A stretch of 64,000 nucleotides of DNA. It comes from Haloarcula halobia (GTDB lineage Archaea; Halobacteriota; Halobacteria; Halobacteriales; Haloarculaceae). Location: contig NZ_CP119787.1 in the NCBI RefSeq assembly GCF_029338255.1, positions 3,239,631 through 3,303,630 on the forward strand, given 5' to 3'. Positions 1-8,371 of the stretch are shown here, piece after piece. A program made the translations under genes and the position numbers. Numbering within the stretch: the stretch's first letter is position 1; each line of letters begins with the position of its first letter. A model generated the notes under the pieces. The model searched no databases. It had not been told where the DNA came from and was given only the letters and a program-made list of their open reading frames with translations.

Positions 1-227
1 GCAAGCCGGGCCCCCGCGAACTGTTTCGACTGCTTGCCGGTTTCCTCGAGGGCCGCGAGGAACGCGTCGCGGATTCGCTCAGGCGCCACCTCCCCGGCCG
101 GGCGGTGAAAGGGGCAGTACGGGGAGTCGTCGTCCGAATCGTGCGGGCATTGCCACCCGACCAGGTCCGCCGAGAGCAGTTCGTCGACAGACGCCTCGTC
201 GAGCCCGAAGCGACATGATTCGCCCAT
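1..227 (-). CDS. N-terminal part of a pentapeptide-repeat-like protein (runs off the window)
   Basis: The reading frame starts at ATG 227 and stays open to base 1. The start MGESCRFGLDE is followed by a Cys/His cluster (WQCPHD ... YCPFH), then a helical stretch, and it ends in QFAGARL. That layout, a small Cys/His patch followed by the first FxGAxL-type repeats, is what I recall of haloarchaeal pentapeptide-repeat proteins, which fold as right-handed quadrilateral helices. Only about 75 residues are visible, so the repeat domain itself is outside the window and the name is an inference. A second in-frame ATG at 218 is possible. Confidence 0.5.
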   Translation of the reverse strand, partial: MGESCRFGLDEASVDELLSADLVGWQCPHDSDDDSPYCPFHRPAGEVAPERIRDAFLAALEETGKQSKQFAGARL

Positions 228-286
228 GCGACGCTCTGAATCACCGGCGGCCTCGGTATTAAAAGGTCGCCTCGAAGCAGTTCGCG

Positions 287-640
287 TCACCGTGTCTGTT
301 GTCGAGCGACGGTCTCGACGGTGACAGAGTCGTGTGGTATCTCAGCGAGCATCTCGTCTACGAGCTCAGCAGTCAGATTACGCTGCCAGGACGTATCCAA
401 CGTGAGCGCGACGTACTCCTCTTCCGGCCACGTGTGCACCGCTAGATGGGACTCGACGAGCAACAGCACCGACGTGAACCCCTCACCCCCTGATTCGAAC
501 TCGTGGTGGACTTCGTCGAGGATCGTGAGGCCGGCCTCCTCGCAGGCGTCCCTGAGGCGGGACATCAGCCCCTCTCGCTCCCGGAGTACGGCTGGCGGAA
601 CGCCGAAGACGTCACAGACTCGAACCTCACTCTCGCGCAT
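287..640 (-). CDS. SpeD-like S-adenosylmethionine decarboxylase family protein
   Basis: This 117-residue protein has the length and core motif of prokaryotic AdoMet decarboxylase. The motif ESHLAVHTWPEEEY (about residues 63-76) contains the Glu-Ser pair that self-cleaves in this family to create a pyruvoyl cofactor, and the catalytic His. In characterised enzymes a TCG motif follows, whose Cys is the proton donor. Here the aligned position reads DTSW, so the Cys appears to be replaced by Ser and the Gly by Trp. The family makes decarboxylated AdoMet for spermidine, but diverged members decarboxylate other amino acids, so the substrate is open. It stands alone between the gene at 1-227 and a transposon remnant. 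Family assignment is fairly secure; activity is not. Confidence 0.72.
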   Translation of the reverse strand: MRESEVRVCDVFGVPPAVLREREGLMSRLRDACEEAGLTILDEVHHEFESGGEGFTSVLLLVESHLAVHTWPEEEYVALTLDTSWQRNLTAELVDEMLAEIPHDSVTVETVARQQTR

Positions 641-698
641 AGTGTCCGGTCGTCCGAGGGCGGTAAAAAACCCGCGTGAACCGGCATCGCCGACCCCT

Positions 699-828
699 TG
701 TGCGCTCGTTCTCCCAAACGTCTTGGTTGTCCTCCTCTAACGGTTCTCTGAGCAGGTCTGCGAGTGACATGAACACCTCTCGCTACGACCTGCTCGCTTC
801 TCAAACTCGCTCAACTAGACAGTGCTAT
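699..828 (-). mobile_element. Left-end remnant of an IS6-like insertion sequence
   Basis: Reading leftward, an ATG at 770 opens MSLADLLREPLEEDNQDVWE, continuing NERT, which I recognise as the start of a haloarchaeal IS6-type transposase. After about 24 codons the similarity ends and the frame runs into unrelated sequence. Upstream of the ATG the end sequence includes cactgtctagttga at 811-824. The same start and end recur at 8111-8229. No catalytic domain is present, so this is a dead fragment. Its outer end lies a few bases before the TATA-like box of the gene at 875. Confidence 0.55.
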
Positions 829-835
829 ATGAGTA

Positions 836-845
836 GGTTTATCTT
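836..845 (+). promoter_or_regulatory. TATA-like box for the zinc-finger protein gene
   Basis: The sequence ggtttatctt lies about 30 bases before the ATG at 875, the usual archaeal spacing for a leaderless or short-leader transcript. It directly abuts the transposon remnant. Confidence 0.35.
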
Positions 846-874
846 GATTTCGGCATGAATTACCGCTCACCTAA

Positions 875-1696
875 ATGGTTCATCAGTGGGAGTGCCGGGA
901 GTGTGAATTCACAGCCTGGTCGTCGAACCAGAGTGAAATTGCTGACGTTGTGAAATCGCATCTGTTCTCCCACTATAAAAGCGCGGTCACGTCGGACGAA
1001 CTTGGCGTCAGCTGGGAATGTCCGTACTGTGACCATACGAGCCAAGGCTACGATACCGACGAGAGCGTAGACAAGTTCAAAGAGCACCTGCTCAAACACG
1101 TCTCCGCGCTCATTGATTCGGGCGTCCACGTGGCTGATGAGATTGATCGAGTCGGCAACGTGCTGGTCCTCTCAGCACTGGAAAGCGCGGGAGCTGACAA
1201 TGCCCGTGTTCATTTCACCTCACCAGCCGATATCGCGGTGTTTGTCACCAATGACCCGGCCGAGCGCGTTCGACTACTCGATAACAGACTCCAGTCGTGG
1301 CCTGCGTGGACGACGATTCTCACGACCAAATCGCAGCCATTCGCCGATGTCACGGATGTAGACCTGGACACGGCCCCACTTGACGTTGCTATTCTGGATA
1401 AGGGAATAAGTATAACAGATCTTGGTGAAACGATCGCCCGCGTCTTGGACGAACAGCAGACGAGCAATTCTCGGGTAACTGTTGGGTTCGATATTCTCAG
1501 CGAATTGCTCAGTCTGTTTGACACCGAGACCGCGTTCAAATTTGTCCACGTTCTGAATTCTAGGTTGACACATATGGACGCACTCACCCACTACTACCTG
1601 AACCCTAACTCACATCCCAGCTCAGAAATCAACGTTCTCAAAGAACTGTTCGACTTGCGAATTCAGGCAAATGGATCACGCTTTACGACTCTCTGA
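875..1696 (+). CDS. Double C2H2-like zinc-finger protein with a RecA-like C-terminal domain
   Basis: The 273-residue protein begins with two zinc-finger-like units: WECRECEF...HLFSH (residues 5-33) and WECPYCDH...HLLKH (about 48-75). The rest looks like the catalytically degenerate RecA/KaiC-like domain seen in haloarchaeal DUF7504-type proteins. Strands such as DVAILDKG and RVTVGFDILSELL are followed by a helix and VHVLNSRLTHMDALTHYYLN. No Walker A motif is visible, so ATP binding is doubtful. The combination suggests a DNA- or protein-binding sensory adaptor, but no function is known to me. It converges on the HEAT-repeat gene with only 14 bases between stops. Confidence 0.6.
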   Translation: MVHQWECRECEFTAWSSNQSEIADVVKSHLFSHYKSAVTSDELGVSWECPYCDHTSQGYDTDESVDKFKEHLLKHVSALIDSGVHVADEIDRVGNVLVLSALESAGADNARVHFTSPADIAVFVTNDPAERVRLLDNRLQSWPAWTTILTTKSQPFADVTDVDLDTAPLDVAILDKGISITDLGETIARVLDEQQTSNSRVTVGFDILSELLSLFDTETAFKFVHVLNSRLTHMDALTHYYLNPNSHPSSEINVLKELFDLRIQANGSRFTTL

Positions 1697-1710
1697 TACT
1701 CCGCTCTCGG

Positions 1711-2961
1711 TCACTCCGAGTTATGCTGCTCAGTATAGTCAGCCGGATCGTTCACATACGTGTAGTCGACGCCTGTTGTCACCAGCTCCCCCGAAGAGTC
1801 GTCACATATCCGATCAAGTACCGCTTTGGCGCGATCTCGTGCTTCTTCGGAACCCCGTTCACGGCTGAGATACACGCGCAGGCGCTTTTCCAACTCAGGG
1901 CCTCGAAGCTCTGTTAGTGCCGCTTCGGCCAGTCGTGCGGTCTCCTCATCGGACTCATCCAGCACGGAGAGCAGGCATGTGATTACCTCAGATCGGTAGC
2001 GCTCGCCTGTGATGCGGCTTAACAGCCAGATTGCTGTCTGGCGGTACGCCCGGCGTGTCCCGTCGGCGACGATATCGAGTAGCGCTGGCACCGTTGCCTG
2101 CACATCCGCCCGAGCCAGTTCTTCCACGACGGTCCCACGAATCCGCTCGGCCTCCGCCGTTGAGGCCGTCGTGAGCAACTCTAGCAGTGATAACATCGCC
2201 GCCCGTTGGACCGTCGACGAATCGTCATCGAGAGCCTCAATGAGCACAATGACCGGTTTCACTGACCCGAACTGCCCGAGTTCATCAACCGCAATGAGTC
2301 GAAGCGCCTCCTCGTCGGCCTGTGTCACGGGAATTAGCTCCGCAAGCGTGCGATCGGTACCGATGGCCCCGAGCGCGTTAGCGGCGGCTTCTCGCACCAT
2401 CTGTTGGTCATCGGACAACCGTTCGCTAAGTGGCGATACAACCCGCGGGTCCGATAGTCGGCCACACGCCCGAGCCGCCCGGCTTCGGACACGAGGGTCC
2501 GGATCGGTCAATGCCGAAACCAGCTCTGGGATGGCCGCCGTTGCGTCACGTTCACCGAGTGCCGTCGCGGCGACTATCCGGAATTCGGGGTACTCAGCTG
2601 ACAGCCACTCGGTAAGCAACCGCGTTGTGGTCCGCTCGTTGGACTCCGGGAGTTCCATCCCGGCAAGCTCCTCTACTAAGTGGTCGAAGCTTTCCTCGCC
2701 ACGCTGGTATACTGCGTCGATCGCGGCCGCTCGAACACTATCGTCCTCGTCCGTTTTTACTGCGTTGACAAGTGCCTTGACGGCCTGCTGACGCTCGTCG
2801 GGGTCGGGGATTTCCGTAATATTCCCCAGCATTTCGGCTGCTCGTCGTCGGACATAGACCTTCTCGCTTAGCTTTAGATGGGCAACAAGCTTCAGGACTT
2901 CCGACTCCCGTTCGAGTCTATAGAGAAACGTTCCATTGCCATCCAAGTCGTCATCAAACAT
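1711..2961 (-). CDS. HEAT-repeat (PBS-lyase-like) protein
   Basis: The 416-residue protein is built almost entirely of alpha-helical repeats of about 31 residues. Examples are YVRRRAAEMLGNI, SVRAAAIDAVYQRG, EFRIVAATALGERDATAAIPELVSAL, RVRSRAARACGRL and MVREAAANALGAIG. This is the HEAT/PBS-lyase pattern. Such solenoids usually act as protein-binding scaffolds; some members attach or detach bilins, but nothing nearby suggests pigment chemistry. There is no signal peptide or membrane segment. The start at 2961 gives MFDDDLDGNG and leads directly into the first repeat. The role is unknown. Confidence 0.75.
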   Translation of the reverse strand: MFDDDLDGNGTFLYRLERESEVLKLVAHLKLSEKVYVRRRAAEMLGNITEIPDPDERQQAVKALVNAVKTDEDDSVRAAAIDAVYQRGEESFDHLVEELAGMELPESNERTTTRLLTEWLSAEYPEFRIVAATALGERDATAAIPELVSALTDPDPRVRSRAARACGRLSDPRVVSPLSERLSDDQQMVREAAANALGAIGTDRTLAELIPVTQADEEALRLIAVDELGQFGSVKPVIVLIEALDDDSSTVQRAAMLSLLELLTTASTAEAERIRGTVVEELARADVQATVPALLDIVADGTRRAYRQTAIWLLSRITGERYRSEVITCLLSVLDESDEETARLAEAALTELRGPELEKRLRVYLSRERGSEEARDRAKAVLDRICDDSSGELVTTGVDYTYVNDPADYTEQHNSE

Positions 2962-3301
2962 CCTTGGAACCCCCAGATACTACTATCAATTACCTACTGT
3001 TCTATTCGCTATTAAACATATTGCCAGCTCACTGATTCGACGAGTGTCACTCGACGAGAATCGCCGGCTGGCGGGCTTCTGGCGCACCGTCTTCATCGGG
3101 ATCTCCACTTCGTGGCCGGTAAGAAAGGCGGCCGCTACGATCTGGGCCAGCACGAGCCGTATCCCTAACTGACCGGTCAACACCCCTGGGAGGGTGTTTA
3201 CTTCGATTTTGAGGCCGACTCCGCGAGCGTTCTACCAGTTCCGATAGATGTTCAGCGAGTCACACAAGATACAGAGGGTGGATTCATCACGCAGAGTCTC
3301 C
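2962..3301. other. Intergenic stretch without a recognisable gene
   Basis: No frame here encodes anything I can assign. A 65-codon frame on the minus strand (2986-3183) has no recognisable motif. A short hairpin, aacaccc/gggtgtt (3179-3198), is present but lacks a T-rich tail. Confidence 0.4.
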
Positions 3302-3330
3302 TAGTGTGTACTCACACTATGGTTTATGAG
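3302..3330 (+). promoter_or_regulatory. Palindromic operator plus TATA-like box of the AbrB-PIN module
   Basis: A perfect inverted repeat, tagtgtg-tact-cacacta (3302-3319), sits immediately upstream of ggtttatgag (3321-3330). That box is about 27 bases before the ATG at 3353, so the transcript would be nearly leaderless. Antitoxins of the AbrB class usually repress their own operon, and the palindrome is placed where such a dimer could block TBP/TFB binding. The regulatory role is inferred. Confidence 0.5.
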
Positions 3331-3352
3331 GTGCCGTCTCTTACCCCCGAAC

Positions 3353-3604
3353 ATGAGTAGTGAGCGTGTCGATTCAGAGAGCAAGGTCTCTGGGAATCAG
3401 GCGAATATTCCTGCTCGCATCCGACGAGAGCTCGATATCGTCGATGGCGACAAACTCCGCTGGCACATCGAGGACGATGGAACCCTCCGGATCGAAGTCG
3501 TTCAGCAGCGTCGCGGCACGTTCGGTGAGTTCGACGGCTACGGCGGTGAACAGGAAACAGCGGTTACGACCGAGCACGATGCATGGGGCGTCGACGTCGA
3601 ATAG
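3353..3604 (+). CDS. AbrB/SpoVT-type antitoxin (VapB-like)
   Basis: The 83-residue product MSSERVDSESKV... contains the swapped-hairpin AbrB core: SGNQANIPARIRRELDIVDG followed by DKLRWHIEDDGTLRIEV. The C-terminal tail (about residues 55-83) is acidic and disordered-looking, as expected for the part that wraps around a toxin. The start at 3353 is preferred over the upstream in-frame ATG at 3326 because it fits the TATA box and the domain start. Its stop abuts the ATG of the PIN gene at 3605, the tight coupling typical of vapBC modules. Confidence 0.8.
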   Translation: MSSERVDSESKVSGNQANIPARIRRELDIVDGDKLRWHIEDDGTLRIEVVQQRRGTFGEFDGYGGEQETAVTTEHDAWGVDVE

Positions 3605-4039
3605 ATGCCCCGGGCACTCGTCGATACGACAGTTCTCTTTGCCGCGGCGTATCGTCCCGACGGCGCGCACGACGACGCGGTCCCAATTCTTCGGGGTATC
3701 GATGCTGCCGACCTCCCCGAAGCGGTGGTCCTCGATTACGTTCTCGCAGAAACGCTGAACGGGTTGACGACTCACACAGGTCACGATGCTGCGACCGACT
3801 TCCTCAGCCGGATCGAGGAACACACCCGGTTCCACATCGACTCACTAACCGGAGATGCCTTCGCTACGGGAAAAGCGCTCTTCCGGCGGTACGAGCCGTT
3901 TTCGTTCGTCGATGCCTGCATCGTCGCCTACATGCAGACCGAAGGACTCGGCTACCTCTATGCGTTCGACGACGACTTCGACGCTGCTGAGGATGTCTAC
4001 CGCCTCGATACTGCTTCCAATCCTCACCAACCAGAGTGA
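3605..4039 (+). CDS. PIN-domain toxin (VapC-like ribonuclease)
   Basis: The 144-residue protein shows the PIN pattern of four acidic residues. These are Asp in ALVDTTVLFAA (residue 7), Glu in VLAETLNGL (about 49), Asp in FSFVDACIVA (about 103) and Asp in YAFDDDFD (about 121). These coordinate metal for RNA cleavage in VapC toxins. It begins directly after the antitoxin stop with no spacer. The context and length fit a complete vapBC module. The RNA target cannot be told from sequence. Confidence 0.8.
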   Translation: MPRALVDTTVLFAAAYRPDGAHDDAVPILRGIDAADLPEAVVLDYVLAETLNGLTTHTGHDAATDFLSRIEEHTRFHIDSLTGDAFATGKALFRRYEPFSFVDACIVAYMQTEGLGYLYAFDDDFDAAEDVYRLDTASNPHQPE

Positions 4040-4123
4040 GCGATACGCGCCCTGTATGCAGCAGGAATGTCGAGATCTGTCATCGAGTGAGAGTTTCGAG
4101 AAGGCCCCACAGGCATATTTACT

Positions 4124-5209
4124 GTGTCGTCCGTGAACGTCCGTACGGTGCCATCTGATTCGTTCGTCGTGCCACCACCGGTGGAACGCGGTGACAGGGT
4201 CGCCGTCGTCAGTCCCGCAGCCGGGCTCGCCAGCGAGTTCCCCGCGGTGTTCGAACTCGGACTGTCGCGGTTACGTGACGTATTTGACCTCGAGCCGGTC
4301 GTCTTTCCCAGCGCTCGGCAGTCGAGCCCGTTCCTCGAGGAACAGCCACGCGCTCGGGCCGCGGACATCCACGCGGCGTTCCGAGACCCGTCAATCACGG
4401 GTGTCATATCGACGATCGGCGGGTACGACCAGCTCCGGGTGCTCGAGTACCTCGATGCGGAGACGCTCCGGACCAATCCCACGCGATTCTACGGGATGAG
4501 CGACAACACGAACATCGGGCTGTTCCTCTGGAAGGCCGGTATCGTCTCGTACAACGGGGGCCAGCTCATGAACGAACTTGCAGTGAGGGGCAAGCTGCCA
4601 GCCTATACGGAGCGATACGTCAGTGCGGCGTTGTTCGACGGGTCGCTCGGCGAGGTGGCTCCGAGCGACGTGTGGACTGACGAACCGACCGACTGGTGGG
4701 GCGACGACCCGCTACCGACGACGCCCCCGTCGTACCGACCGAACCCGGGGTGGGAATGGGCTGGCGGGACCCACCGCGTCTCCGGCCCAGTGTGGGGCGG
4801 GTGTCGAGCGGTCGTCGACCAGCATCTCGCTTGCGAGCAGTACCTACCTGAACCGTCGCGCCTCGAGGGCGCGATACTGGCGCTCGAGATCGCCACAGAC
4901 CTGCCCAGCCCGGACCAGGTTGCGACGTCGCTGCTGTGTCTTGGGGAACGTGGCCTGCTGGACCTGTTTAGTGCCGTCGTCATCGGCCGGATCCCGGGCC
5001 GCAATCGTACCCGACAGCCGTCCCGGGCGCAACAGGACCAGTATCGGGAGTCGGTCAGGTCGGCGATACAGCAGCAGGTGGCCCGGTACAATCCGGATGC
5101 ACCGCTCGTCTTCGGACTCGACTGGGGACACACGACGCCGACCGTACCGCTACCGCTCGGTTCGGACGTGGAGGTCGACCCGCAGCGGAACCGAATCGCT
5201 GTAGTTTGA
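4124..5209 (+). CDS. Peptidase S66 family protein (LD-carboxypeptidase / MccF-like)
   Basis: The 361-residue protein matches the S66 fold. The N-terminus reads GDRVAVVSPAAG, followed by TGVISTIGGYDQLRVLEYLD and then FYGMSDNTNIGL (about residues 122-133) with the nucleophilic Ser. The second half has a Glu in LALEIATDLPS (about 250) and the catalytic His in FGLDWGHTTPTVPLPLG near the end. S66 enzymes either trim peptidoglycan tetrapeptides or, in the MccF branch, cleave acyl-sulfamoyl adenylates such as microcin C. Haloarchaea lack murein, so an MccF-like detoxification or peptide role is the better guess. The start is GTG 4124. It stands alone, 84 bases after the PIN toxin. Confidence 0.82.
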   Translation: MSSVNVRTVPSDSFVVPPPVERGDRVAVVSPAAGLASEFPAVFELGLSRLRDVFDLEPVVFPSARQSSPFLEEQPRARAADIHAAFRDPSITGVISTIGGYDQLRVLEYLDAETLRTNPTRFYGMSDNTNIGLFLWKAGIVSYNGGQLMNELAVRGKLPAYTERYVSAALFDGSLGEVAPSDVWTDEPTDWWGDDPLPTTPPSYRPNPGWEWAGGTHRVSGPVWGGCRAVVDQHLACEQYLPEPSRLEGAILALEIATDLPSPDQVATSLLCLGERGLLDLFSAVVIGRIPGRNRTRQPSRAQQDQYRESVRSAIQQQVARYNPDAPLVFGLDWGHTTPTVPLPLGSDVEVDPQRNRIAVV

Positions 5210-5462
5210 GGAGACGTCTCGCGACTGTAGTCACGGGTGGGTGTCCTCTCCGGCAGTTGACCACCTCTACCACGTATTCGACTGCTTTTCTCGGTGAATC
5301 GAGTCTTACGCTTCGTGGGTACCAAGCCGTTGTTGGAGTCCGTATCGCCAAATGTCCACCAGTGCTTGCTTGTTCTCCGGATCTACCCAGGAGGTATGAG
5401 TGGTCGATCTGCTTGCTTTTCCCAGATCAGGCAGTTCGATGATGTCTGCATTTCGTCGATGA

Positions 5463-5624
5463 CGCCACACACTGAAAGAAGCCTGCCAGCGACATGGATG
5501 GGGGGTTCAGAAACGAACGGTACGGAATCAGAACAGTATCGGACGCATCTTTCGTGAGGTTGGCTCAGCACAGTATCTTAGATGGAATCCGTTTATCTCG
5601 AAACTATCGCCACGTGCGGCGTAA
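5463..5624 (+). pseudogene. Possible C-terminal transposase fragment
   Basis: An open stretch of 53 codons without any start codon encodes TLKEACQRHGWGVQKR ... SIGRIFREVGS, then stops at 5622-5624. The core IGRIFREV resembles the ERIFREVKRRT region near the C-terminus of haloarchaeal DDE transposases. A stop codon lies directly before it, so only a scrap is left. Identification is from memory of the motif and is weak. The rest of the 5210-5656 gap shows nothing I can assign. Confidence 0.3.
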
Positions 5625-5656
5625 CGTTATTGCTCGCGGCTTCTGACTGTTGGACC

Positions 5657-6058
5657 ATGATAGACCAGTTCTCACACATCGGAATCAAAGCGCAGGATCC
5701 GCACACGACTGCGACGTGGCTGGAAGAACGACTCGACGCAAAGCGACTCGACAGCGGGGAGTTCGGATTCGATGGCTGGGGGCAGTCGGTCGAGTTCGTT
5801 GGACTCGAGATCGGTGACAAAAACGCGTTCATCGTCGATCCGACACCGTATGAGGCAGCAGGCGTGGTCGAGGACGTTGACGAGGGCATCGCTCACTTCG
5901 GCCTAGCCGTCGACGATTGTGAAGCAGCGATTACCGAAATGATAGCGCGCGGCGGTGAGCAGTTACTCGAACCGTTTGAGCTCGGCGACACCCGATACGG
6001 GTTCTGCGACGGCCCGGCAGGATTCCGAATCGAGTTTGTGGAACCACTCAGCCCCTGA
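5657..6058 (+). CDS. VOC-superfamily protein (glyoxalase / methylmalonyl-CoA epimerase type)
   Basis: The 133-residue protein has the paired beta-alpha-beta-beta-beta units of the vicinal-oxygen-chelate fold. Candidate metal ligands are in SHIGIKA (first unit) and HFGLAV and FRIEFVEP (second unit). The arrangement is close to methylmalonyl-CoA epimerase and lactoylglutathione lyase. The start at 5657 (MIDQFSHIGIKAQD) is chosen because the fold begins there; the longer in-frame ATG at 5582 would add 25 residues that fit no VOC protein. Substrate is undetermined; no acyl-CoA genes are adjacent. Confidence 0.75.
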   Translation: MIDQFSHIGIKAQDPHTTATWLEERLDAKRLDSGEFGFDGWGQSVEFVGLEIGDKNAFIVDPTPYEAAGVVEDVDEGIAHFGLAVDDCEAAITEMIARGGEQLLEPFELGDTRYGFCDGPAGFRIEFVEPLSP

Positions 6059-6331
6059 AATCGAGAACTCCAAAGCCAGCCGTCCTCGAGTATCTGGAGT
6101 TGGTCGAGATCGTGGCCCAGGAAGACCTCTTTGGCATACACAGCGCGTATGCAGCACAAGTAGATTGTACAGCTCCTGGAAGACATAAACCAAACATGGT
6201 CCTGTGGCGCTGTTGCGCGTCGCAGTCCGACGGTCGTCTCCGCCGTGACCACGGAGATAGCACTGGTGCGAAGCATTCCGAGTTCAACTCGATTCTGAGT
6301 CGGTGCCAGGTAGGGTTGACCTGTGACCCCA

Positions 6332-6353
6332 GCCGGCCATCGGACTGGCCGGC
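6332..6353 (-). terminator. Hairpin downstream of the beta-helix lipoprotein gene
   Basis: A perfect 8-bp stem, gccggcca/tggccggc, with a 6-base loop lies 8 bases beyond the stop of the leftward gene ending at 6361. No T-run follows, so a terminator role is only plausible. The remainder of the 6059-6331 gap holds nothing recognised. Confidence 0.35.
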
Positions 6354-6360
6354 CACCTCG

Positions 6361-7947
6361 TTACGGTTCCCGAACTTCAATCGCAGCGACTTTCTGGCCG
6401 TTTCTCAGCAGCGAAAGTTCCGCTGGGTTGGACGGTGCACCGTTCGAAAACCTCGTGCTCCGTGTTCCGCCAGCTGGAACCGTGAGTCGGTGTGTATCGA
6501 ACACGTAATCCCCGACTCTGAGATCCAGCTCCACCTCGGCCGTGTCTTCCCCGTCGTTCGTCACGGAAACTGGAATTTCCATCGACTCGTCTGTGGTTGC
6601 TGAGGTCGTTTCGACCGCAACGTCGAGATGTGGATCCTGAGCATCCCGTGCGAGGATTTCGTCCGCAGTTGGAGCGGTCCCATTCCACGGACTCTCCCCG
6701 CCGAGGTGTCCAACACCGTCCGTGGAAGGGCGATCGGAGTCACACACCGTGTCAGGATCCCCGTCGCTGTAGGCATCGACGAGGTTCTCGCAAATCATGC
6801 GCTGATCTTCGGGGCGTGGATTCGTCTCCCGGCCCGGAACCTTTGATTCTCTGAGGAAGTCGATCGCGTCGAGCACGTTGCCAGTGAACACGTTCCCGTA
6901 GATCGCGTGACCTGTCCCAAATCTGCGCTCGAACGCGGTTTCGGGCTCACCTAGATGCGCCGGATTACTCATCGTCCCCCATGGTCCGATTTCGATCCCC
7001 GACCCCTCGGCGTCCTGGATGATGTTCCATCGCACGGTGCAATCGAAGCCATTCAGTATGATGGCCGACGCGAAGGGGCTATCGTCGGACTGGATTCCGC
7101 CGGCGTCAGTACAGTACTCGATCGTGACGTTCGAAACGCCCTCCTTACAATCGACGAGTTCGGCGTGTGGATGCCCCTCGCTGTTGTCGATGTGGTGGAC
7201 ACGGATGTTCCGTGTCCGGTCGTACTCGTCGTACCCGCGCTCGACCCGATTGTCGGCCGCCGTTCCGAGATAGACGATCTCGCCGTTGTGTCCCTCAGTG
7301 TCATCGAAGAGCCAGCGTGCACCCGCTGGCCCGATAACTTTGAACCCACCGATGGTCGAGTCTCTGAACTGAACGCTGTTGATTAGTGATTGACTGGCGT
7401 TGCCGATCCGGTGCGGGGACACGACCAACCCCGTGAGATAGGTATCGGAATCGTCCGCTCCTGAATTAATCGAGATGAGCTTATCTGGGTGATATGAATC
7501 CGGGTTTCGTGGCTCGTCCGGATTGTGCAGCCCATCGACGGTGAGGCCAGTGAGATGAACGTAACTTCCATCAATCTTGACACAGGCTGTTTCCGACCCT
7601 TCCGGTGGTTTCAGAATGGCCTCGGGTGGACCCGTCAGTGTGATCGGATCCTCTGCTGTCCCGCCATCGTGAATCTGCACTGATTCGACGTAGGTTCCGG
7701 GATGGACATAGACAGTGTCGCCCGGATCAGCGACGTTAATCGCGCGGTCGATCGAGCCGAGTGGGTCGTCCTCGGCGCCGGAGTTGAGGAATCCCCCGTC
7801 CGGTTTCACGTGGATGGTCTTCCCGCTGGTTTCGTCGGAGGGAACGCCTTTTTCAGCCGGGACGTACTGTGCACAGCCGGCGAGTGCACCGACGATCGCC
7901 CCGCCCACGCCTCCAATCATCTGTCGCCGTGAGAACTCCCTACGCAT
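6361..7947 (-). CDS. Tat-exported lipoprotein with parallel beta-helix domain
   Basis: The 528-residue protein begins MRREFSRRQMIGGVGGAIVG, with a twin-arginine signal followed by the lipobox LAGC (Cys at about residue 25). It should therefore cross the membrane folded and be anchored by a lipid. Residues about 45-400 contain the pectate-lyase-like right-handed beta-helix pattern, including GDTVYVHPGTYVESVQI and VTIEYCTDAGGI. The last 90 residues look like a small beta-sandwich (VAVETTSATTDESMEIPVSVTNDG) of the CARDB type. Such proteins bind or cleave polysaccharides outside the cell; no catalytic set is obvious by eye. It is monocistronic. Confidence 0.75.
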   Translation of the reverse strand: MRREFSRRQMIGGVGGAIVGALAGCAQYVPAEKGVPSDETSGKTIHVKPDGGFLNSGAEDDPLGSIDRAINVADPGDTVYVHPGTYVESVQIHDGGTAEDPITLTGPPEAILKPPEGSETACVKIDGSYVHLTGLTVDGLHNPDEPRNPDSYHPDKLISINSGADDSDTYLTGLVVSPHRIGNASQSLINSVQFRDSTIGGFKVIGPAGARWLFDDTEGHNGEIVYLGTAADNRVERGYDEYDRTRNIRVHHIDNSEGHPHAELVDCKEGVSNVTIEYCTDAGGIQSDDSPFASAIILNGFDCTVRWNIIQDAEGSGIEIGPWGTMSNPAHLGEPETAFERRFGTGHAIYGNVFTGNVLDAIDFLRESKVPGRETNPRPEDQRMICENLVDAYSDGDPDTVCDSDRPSTDGVGHLGGESPWNGTAPTADEILARDAQDPHLDVAVETTSATTDESMEIPVSVTNDGEDTAEVELDLRVGDYVFDTHRLTVPAGGTRSTRFSNGAPSNPAELSLLRNGQKVAAIEVREP

Positions 7948-8110
7948 ACGTCCGTGCTGGCGTTGAATGTTCTCGATGTGAAACCACTGTCGTAGGCGGC
8001 CATATGAACTATGAAAACAAAAAGATAGTCGTCAGCGCCGCGTGTCCGTTCAGTCTGCACACGCACTGAGTAGCCATTGCATCCTGTTTTGGATGAAACC
8101 AATTCCCTGA
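7948..8110. other. Upstream region of the beta-helix gene, no gene seen
   Basis: This AT-richer stretch lies just before the leftward start at 7947 and probably carries its promoter; I could not single out a convincing TATA box. No coding frame is supported. Confidence 0.3.
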
Positions 8111-8229
8111 TAACGGTTCTATGACAGGCTCTGTCCTCATCTAACGTCTCTCTGAGATGATCTGCGAGTCACATGACACTTCTCGCTACGCCCTCCTCAC
8201 TTCTCAATCCCGCAACTAGACAGTGTCTT
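8111..8229 (-). mobile_element. Second IS6-like left-end remnant, with a stop in codon 2
   Basis: This aligns base for base with the remnant at 699-828 through the end motif cactgtctagttg (8213-8225) and the transposase start. The second codon is TGA instead of TCA, after which LADHLRETLDED is still readable in frame. The two scraps face the same way and lie about 7.4 kb apart. The element is inactive. Confidence 0.5.
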
Positions 8230-8371
8230 GGAGAGTCAGTTATCGCGGGACTCGTGGATTGACCAACTATGCCTACCGCTCGACCTCCGTATAGAGACGT
8301 AGATATGCGCTATCGGTCTGTATCACAGCGGCCCCTGTCGGCGTTCTCGTATGCAACCGAAATCGAAGCGG

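Noticed and set aside
2986-3183. 65-codon minus-strand frame in the gap before the first AbrB gene
   Set aside because: No recognisable domain, no promoter, and an opposing frame of equal quality; treated as non-coding.
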